Source of the DNA: Craterostigma plantagineum
Taxonomy: Eukaryota > Streptophyta > Magnoliopsida > Lamiales > Linderniaceae
Direction of reading: 5' to 3'
NCBI GenBank assembly: GCA_027422505.1
Contig: JAPQWV010000680.1
Location: forward strand, 124,001-188,000
Length of the DNA stretch: 64,000 nucleotides
Made by a program: the position numbers and the translations under genes. The notes below the pieces were generated by a model. It worked only from the letters and a program-made list of their open reading frames with translations, made no database searches and was not told the origin of the DNA. This document shows, one piece after another, positions 1 to 11,439 of the stretch. Position 1 is the first letter of the stretch. Each line of letters starts with the position of its first letter.

Positions 1-480
1 TTGAGGATGATGAAAATTAGGAGAGGTTGTTTGCTAAGTTGAGGAGCATGTTTCATCATTACTCGTCGACATTGAGGGAGCTGACGTTCTTCTCAGATCG
101 GCATCCGAGTATTATTAAAGCTGTTTCTATATCATTTCCAAGAAGTCGTCATGCATATTGCTTGGGCCATCTGGTTGACAACTTCAAGAAAGAGGTAATT
201 GTTTAGTAATGTTTAAACTACATTTGTGAATACGATGCAAATAAATTGTTTTTAATTTTTTCAGGTGATGAAACATTACCCGAAGCACAACAAGAAACAT
301 TGGTCATCCATCTTAAAAAAGCGGCTTATGCAACTACTTCGGTTCAGTTTCAGACTCACATCGCCAGCATCATCGCGTCTATGCTAATTGCACAGACTTT
401 TATTGAGAGATCAGATCCAACATGTTGGGCAAATGCGTTATTCGACGGGAATAGGTGGGGAGTTATTAACAACCAACCAA
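1..480 (+). pseudogene. MULE (Mutator-like) transposase fragment, cut by window edge
   Basis: Two exon-like pieces (1-194 and 265-about 475) separated by a short GT-AG intron (195-264) read as the middle of a plant MULE transposase. The first holds FSDRHPSIIKAV followed by a CLGHL motif, matching the second catalytic Asp and the downstream Cys/His region of the family. The second ends with RWGVIN, which in MULE transposases precedes the conserved N-x-x-E segment. Coding similarity stops near 480, where the sequence turns into the opposite-strand gene described next, so the C-terminal half and SWIM finger are missing. The 5' part lies outside the window. It is a dead remnant; family assignment is from remembered motifs. 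Confidence 0.7.
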
Positions 481-2171
481 GCAGATCCAAAACATTGAAG
501 AAAACGTACCTAAGCTTCTTCGCTTTAAGGTATGTGTCGATGCACTGACGCTGTTCCGCAGGGATCTCGCTTCGGGCGGCATAGTCGAATCTGTCCAAGA
601 ACTTCGAACAGTATGTCACTGACGGCTCTCGACCAGTCTCGGCAGCCTTGACATCAATCACCGCAACTTTATTTTTTGCCCGTCCCTTCTTTTGTGGCCG
701 CTGAGGAATTGAATCCGGTGTCATAAATTCCGAATTTCGCCGCTTTTTACGATCGATTCGGCCTCGCACCGTTCGAGCAATCGACGAAGCCTTAGCCTCC
801 TCGGCCTTATCCTCAGCAGTCTTATCCTCCGCGGCCTTATCCTCCTCATCCTCATCTTGTGATCCTTCTTCTTCACTAACCGCAACCTCCGCTTGATCCT
901 CATCTCTATCCTCAACATTGTCCTCCTCGGCCTTCTCACCATCGCTTGAGCCATATCCTCGGCCATATCATCGCCCTCACTGTGCATGTCCTCGGCCCTA
1001 TACTCGGCCCTATCCTCAACCCTATCATAGCCCTCCCTGTGAGCTATATCCGGTGCCTTATCATCACCCCCATCATCGCTCACATCCATATCCTTAGCCT
1101 CAACCTCTTTCTCATCCACCCGTTCATTAGCCTCAGCCTCTTCCTCCTCCCTCGCATCCTTGCTGGACACATCATCCTTCGACGTCCGAACATTTGACCT
1201 TAAATCTCTAATAACTTCGTCCTTCAATCTCAACTCGGCTTCCAACATCTCCACACGAGCACTCAACTCTAAATGAGATCCACCAATACCTCCATGAACC
1301 TTAACCACACATAATTTATTCAACATTTAGAAACAAAGCAAATAATACCTAAAAGTAGGGAATTTTATACCTCTGGTAGCAAATTTATCGGATGAACGAA
1401 CTTCAATTCCTTCTTGTTGGGTATATTGGGACGAAGGAGGCAATTGCAGCAAATTCAGCCTCCGCAGCGATTACGTCATTCGGAATACTACTTCATCCCA
1501 ATTGAACATAAGGGGAAACATATACATCTTCCGCTTTTGCGCCAACGAGGGTACGCGCTCATACACCCAAATCTGAAAGTCATTGAATTCATCAATAAAC
1601 ACATAATAAAAAGGGTAAACTCATAACGTAATGGAGAGTATTACCATTAACTCAACAGTGCACCCGTTCATCATTAGGGTGGACGAGTCGATCCGCATCG
1701 GACTCGCAACCGTTTGCTTTATCTCGGCGACCAAAAACGCGTGCACCACCCTTCCCCACGCGTACTCGCCCATCATGTCGACGTCGTCGACGTACGCATT
1801 CACGAACGACGGGTTTTTCGAATTACCCATCGGGAATAATACACAGTTAAACAGAAAAAGAACGAACAACCTAACAAATCATCCGTGTTGTCCCTCCCAA
1901 ACTTTCCTACAAACTCATTCAACAACTCTAAGACTTTTTTACGGGTCACATTGCCATTTTTCTTACCGAAAAGCCGTTCAACGGTTTTCGATTTCATTTT
2001 CGAATTTAGGTCAACGGGCTGTCCTACGTTATGCAAGGCCATTACTACACTAAATTCCTATGGGGTGAATACCACATTCGTATTCTCCCCCAACCTAAAC
2101 GTGTTCGCCTCTACACTATAACGCTTTATCAATGCCATGATTCGAGCAAACGAATGCGACATCTTAGGCAT
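480..2171 (-). pseudogene. Plant-mobile-domain/DUF1985-like gene of a MULE, degenerate
   Basis: Read right to left from an ATG at 2171. Exon 1 (2171-1645) gives ...ANTFRLGENTNVVFTP, then an in-frame TAG at 2058-2060, then ...VGKFGRDNTDD. A frameshift near 1885 follows, then a hydrophobic stretch ending in EYAWGRVVHAFL. Exon 2 (1572-1371) starts IWVYERVPSL and has TAA at 1471-1473. Exon 3 (about 1299 to 480) encodes a coiled coil followed by a roughly 110-residue Glu/Asp-rich tract with one frameshift near 940. The N-terminal pattern is that of plant mobile domain or DUF1985 proteins, which in MULEs often accompany a C48 protease domain. That protease part is absent because the gene stops at the transposase fragment near 480. 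Several lesions make it a pseudogene. Whether PMD or DUF1985 is the better name is uncertain. Confidence 0.6.
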
Positions 2172-2329
2172 ATTTAAAAAAATGAAACGGGGACCTTCTT
2201 ATAGCTTCTTTTTTATAAGGGGTCATGCTACCCTTCAATTGCTCATGGTAGATCGAAAGAGCGAAGGATGGCACCTGGAAGCCAGCTCAAATCTGTTCCG
2301 CAGAGGCATTTCTGCAAAAAAGCAAAAAT

Positions 2330-2800
2330 GTCAACAATCAGTACCATTTTATTCACACAAGGGGTACCAACTTGCCCAAACAGAGGGTACTAAATGCAGT
2401 GATAATGTAGTACCAAAATAAATTGACCCCATTCGAAAAAACCACTGTTAACAAGCAGTACCATTTTATTCACGCAAGGGGTACCAATTTGCCCAAAGAG
2501 AGGGTACCAAATGCAGTGATAATGTAGTACCAAAACAAATTGACCCCATTCAAAAAACCATTGTTGACAAGCAGTATCATTTTATTCACACAAGGTGAAC
2601 CAATTTTCTCAGACAGAGAGTACAAAATGCAGTGATAATGTAATACCAAAACAATTTGACCCCATTCGGAAAAACCACTGTTAACAGGCATTACCATTTT
2701 ATTCACACAAGGGGTACCAATTTGTCCAAACAGAGAGTACCAAATGCAGTGATAATGTAGTACTAAAACAAATCGACTCCATTTGAGAAAACCAAAATCG
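2330..2800. repeat. 117-bp tandem repeat, about four copies
   Basis: Four head-to-tail copies, each starting at a CATTTTATTCAC-containing block (anchors at 2341, 2458, 2574 and 2691, giving periods of 117, 116 and 117). Copies differ by scattered substitutions. They lie upstream of the leftward PMD/DUF1985-like pseudogene, where its promoter or 5' leader would be. Confidence 0.85.
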
Positions 2801-3363
2801 ACCCATTCCAAAAACCCAAATCGACAACAGTCAATCCACCCATCTGAACACGCACAAAAAACCCTAATCGACCAACAAATCAATGCCATTCCAAAAACAC
2901 ACAGCCATTGTTACGAACACTAACCGAAAATGCTTAAACACAAGGAATAACAGCAAAATCAAACTAGATACAAGCCTATTGATAATAGAAATACCGCGAC
3001 GACGAACGAGTGGACAGACGACGGAAATACTGCGAATGACTTACCTATCGATTTCAGACGGGCAATACCACGACGAACGAGTGGACAGACGACGTTGAAT
3101 TTGAAGCAAACAGAAACACGGTCGATTTCTGGGATTAAATCGCGCGATTTGGAACAAGGGTTGTGCGATTTTTTTTAAGGAACGAACGTGAAATAAGAAA
3201 ACCAGGTAAAAGATGTAAAAAAACAGTTTTAGTAGGGGTAAATCCGTTAGTTCGGTACCTATCAGTAAAATAAAATTCAACTACGTACCTAGTTTAAAAA
3301 TCCATCTGACAAGGGACTGATCTATTTTATATTTATTGAAGTAGGTATTTAAGCGTTGAATCC
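2801..3363. other. Terminal non-coding part of the left MULE remnant
   Basis: No gene seen. Read on the minus strand from 3363, the sequence begins GGATTCAACGC then TTAAATACCT and later CAGTCCCTTG, a layout typical of MULE TIRs and similar to the one starting at 27004. I infer that this is the right terminus of the remnant covering 1-3363 and that the next MULE inserted into its last bases. Confidence 0.35.
3355..3363. repeat. 9-bp target-site duplication, left copy
   Basis: GTTGAATCC immediately precedes the left TIR and is repeated exactly at 12645-12653 after the right TIR. Nine base pairs is the standard duplication length for MULEs. Confidence 0.9.
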
Positions 3364-3424
3364 GGATTATTTAAAAAAATGGCCTTTGACAACGTCAACG
3401 TTAAAAAAATAGCCTCCTAAATGA
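3364..3424 (+). repeat. Left TIR of the MULE
   Basis: Starts GGATTATTTAAAAAAATGGCC and pairs with the right TIR. The same design (TGGCCTTTGA...GTCAACGTTAAAAAA.TAGCCTCC) recurs at 17463-17523 in a small derivative element. Confidence 0.8.
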
Positions 3425-3656
3425 TAAAAGACCAATGTACCCTTACTTACTCTGCGTTAAAGACTATTATACCCTTTTTTAATGGCAATCAACGACAGTT
3501 AACGAAAATTACAGATTTTGTCAGAGGTTTACTGTAGAATCTGAAAAAGCAAAAGTAAATAAGAAAGAACCCTTTCACTTCACGGGCCCTTTGCAAAATC
3601 GATCAAGCTTTCTCCCTTTTCTTCTTCTTCACAGTCGAATTTGAAGCTCAGAATCC

Positions 3657-4492
3657 ATGGCAGTTCAGGCGAGACCCCAAACAGTGAAGGTAATTTCAAT
3701 TATTTTTCAAAGACCCCGTCCTATACAATCGCACGGGACCCTAAATTTAGGCCGCAGGGTACCCGTGCTTGCACAGGCAGGGGCCCCGTGTCTTGAATCT
3801 CAGGGATCCGTGTGAAAGCGCAGGGGTCCTCCCCAATTAACCCGCGCTGTGAAAACTACGGACCCGTGCTTGCTAGCGCTGGGGACCCGTGCGTGACAGC
3901 GCGGGGACCCTGCGACATAGCACGGGGCCCGTGCTTGCTAGCGCAGGGACCCGTGCTCATGTGCGCTGGAGGTCCTAGCTATGTCGCGCTGAGGACCCGT
4001 GCGTGCCAGCGCGGGGACCCTACGACATAGCACGGGGCCCGTGCTTGCTAGCGCAGGGACCCGTGCTCATGTGCGCTGGAGACCCTTGCTCCCCGTGCGT
4101 GCCAGCGCGGGGACCCTGCGACATAGCACGGGGCCCGTGCTTGCTAGCGCAGGGACCAGTGCTCATGTGCGCTGGAGACCCTTGCTACGCCCCGTGCTTG
4201 CTAGCGCAGGGACCAGTGCTCATGTGCGCTGGAGACCCTTGCTACGCCCCGTGCTATGTCGCAGGGTCCCCGCGCTGGCACGCACGGGTCTCCGCGCTAG
4301 CAAGCACGGGTCCCCGCGCTAGCAAGCACGGGTCCCGTGCTATGTCGCAGGGTCCCCGCGCTGGCGCGCACGGGTCCCCAGCGCGGCATAGCAAGGTCTC
4401 CGCGCAGCATGGCAGGGGACTGTGCGCGGCGGCCTATCTCACCATAAGCAATTTTCCCGCAGCATTAGTAATTAATTTTCTATTGATTTGTA
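3657..4492 (+). other. Putative leader exon and first intron of the Ulp1-like gene
   Basis: A short exon is suggested at 3657-3690: an ATG followed by ten codons, ending in AAG before GTAATTT. A matching acceptor (TTGATTTGTAG) ends at 4492. Read through, the joined frame stops after about 23 codons, so these pieces look like a leader with a short upstream ORF rather than the protein start. The GC-rich inverted repeats lie inside this intron. Splicing here is inference from consensus only. Confidence 0.4.
3715..4420. repeat. GC-rich direct and inverted repeat block in MULE intron
   Basis: Dense repetition of modules such as GACCCGTGCTTGCTAGCGCA, CAGCGCGGGGACCCTGCGAC and CATGTGCGCTGGAGACCC. 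One 58-bp unit is repeated directly from about 4136. After 4246 the same modules run in the opposite direction: 4092-4134 is perfectly complementary to 4246-4288 (43 bp) with a 111-nt loop. Two overlapping reading frames stay open through it, which is a by-product of repetition and not coding evidence. Confidence 0.85.
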
Positions 4493-4571
4493 GGTTCAAT
4501 TGAAGAAGCAAATTGCCGGAGGCGACGATTAGAAAGATTACCGGTTACATATCACGTCACGATACTGCGAA

Positions 4572-7450
4572 GTGAGCGAGGAGATCGTTGGTTGGCTAAA
4601 CGAGGATGAGCTGGCAGTTTTTACGGAAGGGAGTCCGTTCGGCAGGCTCGTCAACGCTGCCGCGAATTTCAATTTGTTGGCGCAGCTGTTGTGGTATCTC
4701 ATCAAGTGCCAGACGCAGCTTCACAATCGTGACGAGCTTTGGATGATCATCGGGAAGAAACCACTCCGTTTTTCAAAAACGGAGTATTGCCTAATCACGG
4801 GGCTGAAGTTCGCAGCCGAACCGGCGGTGAACCAAACGGATGAATTCGTCCGTCGTCATTTCCCGAGGAAAACGGCATCGACGCTTAAATTGTCGCACGT
4901 TAAGCAGCGGTTGGAGGAGTTGGCTGGCAACCCCACGGTGCGCGTCAATGACGAGAAGTTGAAGTTGGCCAACCTGTATTTTGCGGGATACGTCTTGCTG
5001 CCCCGACCTTCCAAGAAGGATACCACCCTTCCTTCTTGGATCGTTTATTTAGTCGAGGACTCAGAGGACTTCGAGCGTTACCCTTGGGGGACCGTGGCTT
5101 TCAGAGCGGCACTACAGTCGCTGAAACAAGATTTTGACGATAACAAGGATAGTAAGCTGATCAGTGGATTCGTACATCCACTTCAGGTTAGGGTTTTATA
5201 TTTGAATGACTTTGTGAGTTTAGGGTTTCGTGTGTTTGCTAAGATTAATTTATTTCTTTGTCTTCAGATATTAGCATATGAATGCTTACCGGCCATCGCT
5301 GATAAATATGCTGAACTTAGAGAGCGGGAGCGTGCGAGGCCGCGTATATGCCGGTGGGTCACGAGGAATTGGCCCCGGAAGGGATGTCCGAAGTTGGTGG
5401 ATGTTGCGAAGACGGTGGCTGGGTCCGATGTACGAGGTCTACTAGTGCCGATTGGAGAAGAGACGCAGGCCGATTATTTTCGGTACAGCGACTTCGAGGT
5501 CGCCGCGCCACACGACGACGTGTACGATAGGGTGGCGAGCCTACTGATGCAAGGGGTGGAAGTTAGGTGCAGTCGTCGTGCGGTACGAGGACATCTTGGC
5601 CGGCGGGCGGCAATCGAACCCAATTACGAAGCAGAGTCCGTCCCTCAGCTCTCTATCAGATCACGGCAAGACGAAGAGAGGGGCATGGGCTCTAACTACG
5701 AGCCGCCGAGGTCGCCGTCCATGCATGGAGGCAACTTCCATACGCCGCCGAGGTCGCCGCCAATGCCAGGGCCATCGTATGACGAATTTGCGCGCCACGT
5801 GGACCGGCGATTCGATGAATTTGGCAATCGCCTCGACACGTTTAGCAGCGGCTTCGACGCACTTAGCGGTCGGTTCGAGCATCTCGAGAACGAGTTTTCG
5901 CAATTCCGTGACGGCTTTGCGCAATTCCGAGACAATTACGATCGACGCTCCGACTTCTATGAGGAGCGGTTCAACTCGATGCAAGGTCTGGGTGATAGCA
6001 TCGGCGGCGTTGCGTCTCAGTTGCAAGAGCTTCGGGACGATTGGAAGAATTTATTCGGTCCACGTACACATACCGACGACGTGCCTCGTTACGGTAACTA
6101 CGTTTACCCCTAATTCAAATTTAATACACGCCGTAACTTACAATTTAATATGTATCGTAGACGACGAGGCGACTTCGACTGGGTGGACGCAATTTGCGAG
6201 GCATGATCCACCCAGTGCAAGCGGATGGGGATGGCCGGCAAATGAATATCCATGGAATTATTACGTTCCATCGCAGCAATTGGACGATGGATACGGCGCG
6301 CAGAGCGAGACATATTATGAGGTCGACCCATCTACTTGGAGGGGCCTCGACTGGGATCAGTCGATGCTGCAAACTTCGGCTCGTGCGGATCAGTCGACCG
6401 TGGCTGATAGGGGTAAAGGTGTGGCCGACGTGACCCCGGAAGGGCGGCAGAGGAATCCATCCCAGTGGCTGCAGTCGCCGTTCACTGAGCCTCCGTCCAC
6501 CGGTCAAATGAAAGCGGGTCTATCGGCCGTAGACGTCCATATTTCTAAGAAGATCCTGGTGTGGGGGGCCATAGAGAGGGAAATACAGGACATGGCTAAT
6601 GACGAGTACAAGGAGTGCTTGGTCGATAAGCATAGACGTGGATGGTTTGAGGATCTATACACGCCAACAAGGTGGCTCGATGACATGGTATGCTCCGTTG
6701 AACTATTAATTTTGCAATGAACTATAATTGTAAAGCCTAAGTTGTTTTGGTTTTTCAGCATATGAACGAAGCAATGAGAGGGTTCCTGGACATGCAGAAG
6801 ACCCATGCATTTGCGTCGAAGAATGTTGCATACATGTCTTACGCATTCAAGACATGTATCGAACTCGATGGCTTCGTAGAAGGAAAAGTCGTAAATGGGA
6901 TGCTTTCGTTATGGTCCCATTACGCAAGAGGACTTCAGGATGGATGGCCATCGATCTCATGGATGGACGCAGATTGCATCGTCTTCCCCGTGCAAACGAT
7001 AGCACATTGGGTGCTATGCGTCGCTGATTGGAGGAAGAAGACGATGACGATATACGACTCCGACGAGTCTTGCGACAAGGACATGCGCAACCTTAACAAA
7101 GCATTGGTGCCACTGCAAGTAATCATCCCGGCGATATTGGTCTTCATGGGATGTATCAAGACGCGATTTAAGAAATGGAAAGTTGAGCGTCATCCGAGAT
7201 TCGCCAAACAGCAAGGAAGGTAAGTTTCATTCGTTATTATTTCATTTAATTTTTTTACGACGATTTCTGTATAAGTGTGTAACGTTTCAGGGGAGAATGC
7301 GGCGTACATGTGTTGCGAGCGGCAATGAGCCTCATGTTTCGAGGTGACGACGTCTCCAATCTGACACAGCAGGAAATCGTAGATTTTAGGAAATTTCTTA
7401 CAATTTGTATTTTGCGTAAGGACTGGGCTTCTTGGTTTGGTCCAAAATAG
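4572..7450 (+). CDS. Ulp1-like cysteine protease (C48) with N-terminal DUF1985, MULE-borne
   Basis: Likely a deSUMOylating-type protease of MULE origin. Exons 4572-5186, 5268-6093, 6161-6687, 6759-7219 and 7291-7450 join in phase (about 862 codons); the first intron (81 bp) is itself in frame. The N-terminal part (coding FNLLAQLLWYLIKCQ and FSKTEYCLITGLKF) is DUF1985. A coiled-coil of Phe/Asp-rich repeats spans 5790-6060. The C-terminal part has the C48 triad: His in HWVLCVADW, Asp 17 residues later in IYDSD, Gln in KQQGR and Cys in GECGVHVLR six residues after it, the same spacing as yeast Ulp1. No ATG is available at 4572 and the frame is closed upstream at 4530, so the true start is unresolved. 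The reading frame is otherwise free of lesions. Its role for the transposon is unknown. Confidence 0.8.
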
Positions 7451-7734
7451 TTGAATGTAATTTTTTATTTTATTCACAGTAGTTTAAATAATTTTTTACA
7501 ATGTTTTTTATTTAAATAATTTTTATGAAAAACCTCGCACGTTGTTGGTTACGTTTGTGTAAATTAAAGAATCTGAATTGACATTAGTGATGACATGACA
7601 AGCAATTTTAGATGACATGACAAGCAATTTTATTGCTAATCGCATCAAATCGACTGTTATGACACTGACAATATAACGAAAAAAGTAACAGACCACTAAT
7701 TCACAAATGATTGTTGACTATTCAACGCACATAA

Positions 7735-8165
7735 GCATGGGACCAAGCATTTGAGCACGGGTCCCTTGCTTCAAAACTAGGGACCCCTGCAGTAGTCATT
7801 GAGCAAGGGTCATGCGATTTGATTACACAATTTGATTAAACATTTCTTTTTCGTTACACTGACAAGGCATTGATTACACTGACATTCGCAGAAAATAATA
7901 ATTTACCAATGATTGTTGACTAGTCAATTAAAATCCGCACGGGTCCGGTATGCTGCGCATGGTCCCAAACTGTAGTGCACGGTCCCTCGCGCATAAGCAT
8001 GGGTCCGCGCACACAAGCACGGGTCCCCTGCGTGAGTTCACGGGTCCCTCGCGTAATCGCAGGGGCCCCGCGTGTAATCGCTGGTGTCCCGCGCATTAGC
8101 TTGCGCGGGTCCATGGGCATGGGCCCCGGACCACAGCACTCATGTGCGGGGACCTGCGATTATTT
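7735..8165. repeat. GC-rich GGGTCC-module repeats
   Basis: Irregular repetition of CACGGGTCCC, GCATGGGTCC, GTCCCGCGC and related modules, the same vocabulary as the blocks in the 5' introns and in the small element at 17463. Confidence 0.7.
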
Positions 8166-8739
8166 TCGCGATTTTACACCATATTAAATAATTTCGAAGT
8201 TCGATTCAGCCTCCTTACGAATATAATACGTCATATAATATCATAGCCAACAAAAGTATGGTCTTTTTGCATGTATAAAATACGAGTTTTCGATTGTTAC
8301 ATCCTAACCAAGTCACCAGCATAAGGCAAGTTGTTGTTATGTAAATTAGCTCAATTATTGTCACATTCACCCAGTTCACCAAATTCACATCGAAAACAGT
8401 CACCAAATCGTTTAAATTTTTGTTCTGAACATTAACAACATAAGTGAAATTTTTTGGTCAAGATTAATATTTTTTTCGACAATTTCCTTATGGTTAATTA
8501 CTTTTGTAAAGATGTACCAAAAAATATATGTATTTAATTACTGAAATTCTTTTAAACCCGTGCTGTACTTTTTCTTCTCACACATCGAAAAGGACACCAG
8601 ACTTGACAAGGCATTGATTACGCCTGCACTCAAAGCTGACATGTATCAGACAAATAGTTGACTGACCAATAATTCAATAATAACTTTGTCTGCAAAAGAA
8701 GACCAATAATTGACTACAATTAGGGTTTACACAATTTTT

Positions 8740-8985
8740 GCACGGGACCGAACTTATGCGCAGGGACCAAGCAAATAAGCACGGGTCCCCGCACATGAGC
8801 ATGGGTCCCGTGCTTGAAATCAAGGGTCCTTGGCGCAAATAAGCACGGGTCCCCGCACATGAGCATGGGTCCCGTGCTTGAAATCAAGGGTCCTTCGCGC
8901 AAATAAGCACGGGTCCCCGCACATGAGCATGGGTCCCGTGCTTGAAATCAAGGGTCCTTCGCGCAAATGCACGGGTCCCGCACAT
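8740..8985. repeat. 64-bp tandem repeat of the GC-rich module
   Basis: Three near-identical 64-bp units with anchors GCACGGGTCC at 8779, 8843 and 8907. Each contains GCATGGGTCCCGTGCTTGAA and an ATCAAGGGTCCTT tail. There are no spacers. Confidence 0.85.
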
Positions 8986-9150
8986 CCATTAAAACCCTAA
9001 CTTTAAAATCCTAATTTTACATACCTCAAACACTATCACATCATAACTCTTACATTATAAAACCATCATTACGCTAATCTAAACAAACTTTCATTTCATA
9101 ACAATAATAATTAGGTTCTATTACATTACAAAACCCTAAATTTAGAGGTT

Positions 9151-11430
9151 TTACCTCCTACTAAATTCGCCAACAGAAGGCAACCTATTTTTCTGTGGTC
9201 TTCCACGTTGTTTCTCGCGAGGAGGTGGCAGCATTTCAACACTTCTTTCAATGTGTTCAGACACCGGCCATATAGTACCTTCGTAAGCTAACTTCCAACA
9301 TCCCAAGCTGTAGTAAGGGTCGACCAGTGAACCCACATCGACGTTGGCATAACCACAAGCAGCAATAGCGTGTGGGCAAGGAATTCGGTTGATGTCAAGC
9401 ATCTTACAGCTGCACGTACGCAACTCTAGATCGACGACCTCGTTCGAGTTGTGCCCGTATACATTATACGTTAGACGCCCAACTTCCGATACGTGAAATC
9501 TTTGCGACCCAATGAAATTCTCGCGGAGGATCGACTCGACCTTCGGCGTAAACGACGTCGAATTCGAAGCGATAGAAGCTTCGCATGCTCTTCGATGCTT
9601 ACTGGACCAAGATGATGTTAATCGGTGAATTGAGCCCAACAATCCTATAATTGGAAGTTCTCTATCCGCGCGTAGAGCCGCATTTATCGACTCCGATCCA
9701 TTGGTCGTCATGATGTTATATCTCGACTTGGGACAATATGCCCTCGTCCACCGTTCCATGTCAATCTCGTCAAGATATCGACCCGCCGACTTGAATGTTT
9801 TACCTAGAGCTTTGTAATGTGCATCGCACTCGGCCTTGGTGTAGGCACTGGCCACCCGTCAGAAAATGGGGCACGCACCCTTGTCCGCCGTTTTCGTCTT
9901 CACATTTTGCTGAATGTGCCATGCGCAGAAACCATGAAATGAATTCGGAAACACAGCAGGGACGGCATTCTTTATACCGTGGTTTCGGTCAGAAATAATG
10001 ACGAGTTCATTACTATCTGGTACGAAACGACTCAATCTAGTGAGAAACCACGTCCAAGATTCGGTTCCCTCCGAGTCAGCAAGACCCCATGCGAGCGGGT
10101 ATTGATGGTAATCACCATCTTGCGCCGTAGCAATGAGCAAAACTCCTTTATATTTTCCCTTCAAAAAAGTTGCATCGATAGATACGACTTTCCTCATGTA
10201 TGCAAATCCCCTAACGCATGCGCCGTATGCTAAGAACATATATTTGAACCTCATTTGTTCGTCCATCTCCCAATCTGTGATGCTGTCAACATTTGCTTGC
10301 CTCAACGCATCCAAGTAGGCCGGAAGTAAACCGTAACAATCGTCCCTGTTACCGACTAATTCGTCCGACGCTAGTTGTTTGCCTTTCCAAGCCTTGTAGT
10401 ACGAGACATCTACTCCCCTGTTCTGCATCATCGACATGATTGACTTGGGTGGCGGAATGTCTTTAGGACCGGTGCAATGTTCCAACAGAACTTGTGATAC
10501 AACTGACGAACTTCCTTGGCGATGTCTACGGCGACGATGAGAAACCCCGCAGGTGTGCTTGCCGCAATACGTTCGGATTGAGAAAAAAGGGGAGTCCTTA
10601 TTCTGTGCAGCTCGTACTCGCCATGTGCATCCTTCGGTTGCGCATTTCGCTACGTACATGGTTTTATTTGACCGGACCAATTTGAACTCGAAACACGCAT
10701 CAAGGGCGACTTTAGTGATCACGTCCTTGACTTCCTTCTTGTCCCGAAATTCCTGACCAACAAACATGCTTGAACCATCCCCAAATCCATACGTGCCGTC
10801 GTCAGCATGTGGAGAGTTATGCTCCGCCATTGTGACATCGTCATTATCACTTTCCGAAGCATAATGTTCCTCGGGTTGTTCGAACATATCATCTTCATTC
10901 TCATTTTGATTCTCGCACGGTCCGGTTTGATCTTCTTGAAAACCCTCGTATTCAGAAAGATGGTAAGAGTGGTAGTTAGATGTGTCGCCCATGTAACCCT
11001 CCACGGGATGGATTCCCTCATTTGCATCGCACTGCTCTATTAGACCAACGTTGAAATTCGATTCATCATTAAGATGAGCTTGTGGTGGTGTGGCACTGAC
11101 AAAGGACGCAACCTCAACATGGAGCACGGGTCTAGACTGTGGACCACCAAAACCAAGGTATGCACGTATACCGTAGTCATTCTCGATGTAGATGGGTCGT
11201 GGGAAATCGTAAACTACGCTAGGCATGTAGCTTAACGTGAGTTTAGAATTCTCGCTGCATAGCGACAACACCTTCACAATCTCATTCTTCACGTCATATA
11301 ACGTGCATGTTTCCTCGTCGACCAAGATTGATTGCCATCTATGAGTAGGAAGAGGACACCACTTCGAGGTATTGTCCTCGCCAATTATCCACTGACCCTC
11401 TACTTGGAACACAATGTTAGTGATCGTCAT
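9151..11430 (-). pseudogene. MULE transposase (mudrA-like), one nonsense codon
   Basis: Single-exon reading frame from the ATG at 11430, preceded by a good splice acceptor (TTTTATTGCAG), to TAA at 9151-9153; 759 codons. N-terminal DUF-type segment, then the MuDR DNA-binding region (EFRDKKEVKDVI...CTWRVRAA). The DDE transposase core follows with SIDATFLKGKYKG (Asp near 10175), ISDRNHGIKNAV and the conserved TTNGSESINAAL. A SWIM zinc finger (TCSC...CPHAIAAC) and a Pro/Arg-rich tail close it. The frame is broken once, by TGA at 9859-9861, at a position where family members usually have Trp (..F-W-K/R..A.AY). Downstream sequence stays in frame, so the mutation looks recent. The gene converges on the Ulp1-like gene. 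Confidence 0.85.
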
Positions 11431-11439
11431 GATTACCCC

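Larger units (their letters stand above)
7451..9150. other. MULE central region between convergent genes
   Basis: No coding signal. It is AT-rich sequence interrupted by two GC-rich repeat blocks (7735-8165 and 8740-8985). A short direct repeat of ATGACATGACAAGCAATTTTA occurs near 7592-7632. Confidence 0.6.

Noticed and set aside
721..1326. Independent acidic protein gene
   Set aside because: The Glu/Asp tract is contiguous by splice sites and frame (after one shift) with the PMD/DUF1985-like pseudogene and is not a separate gene.
3999..4503. Two long overlapping reading frames in the GC-rich block
   Set aside because: Both consist of the same repeated peptide in different frames, as produced by tandem repeats without stops. 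There is no conserved domain, and the block sits in a presumed intron.
8740..8985. CRISPR-like array
   Set aside because: The 64-bp units are directly adjacent without unique spacers and lie in a plant transposon.
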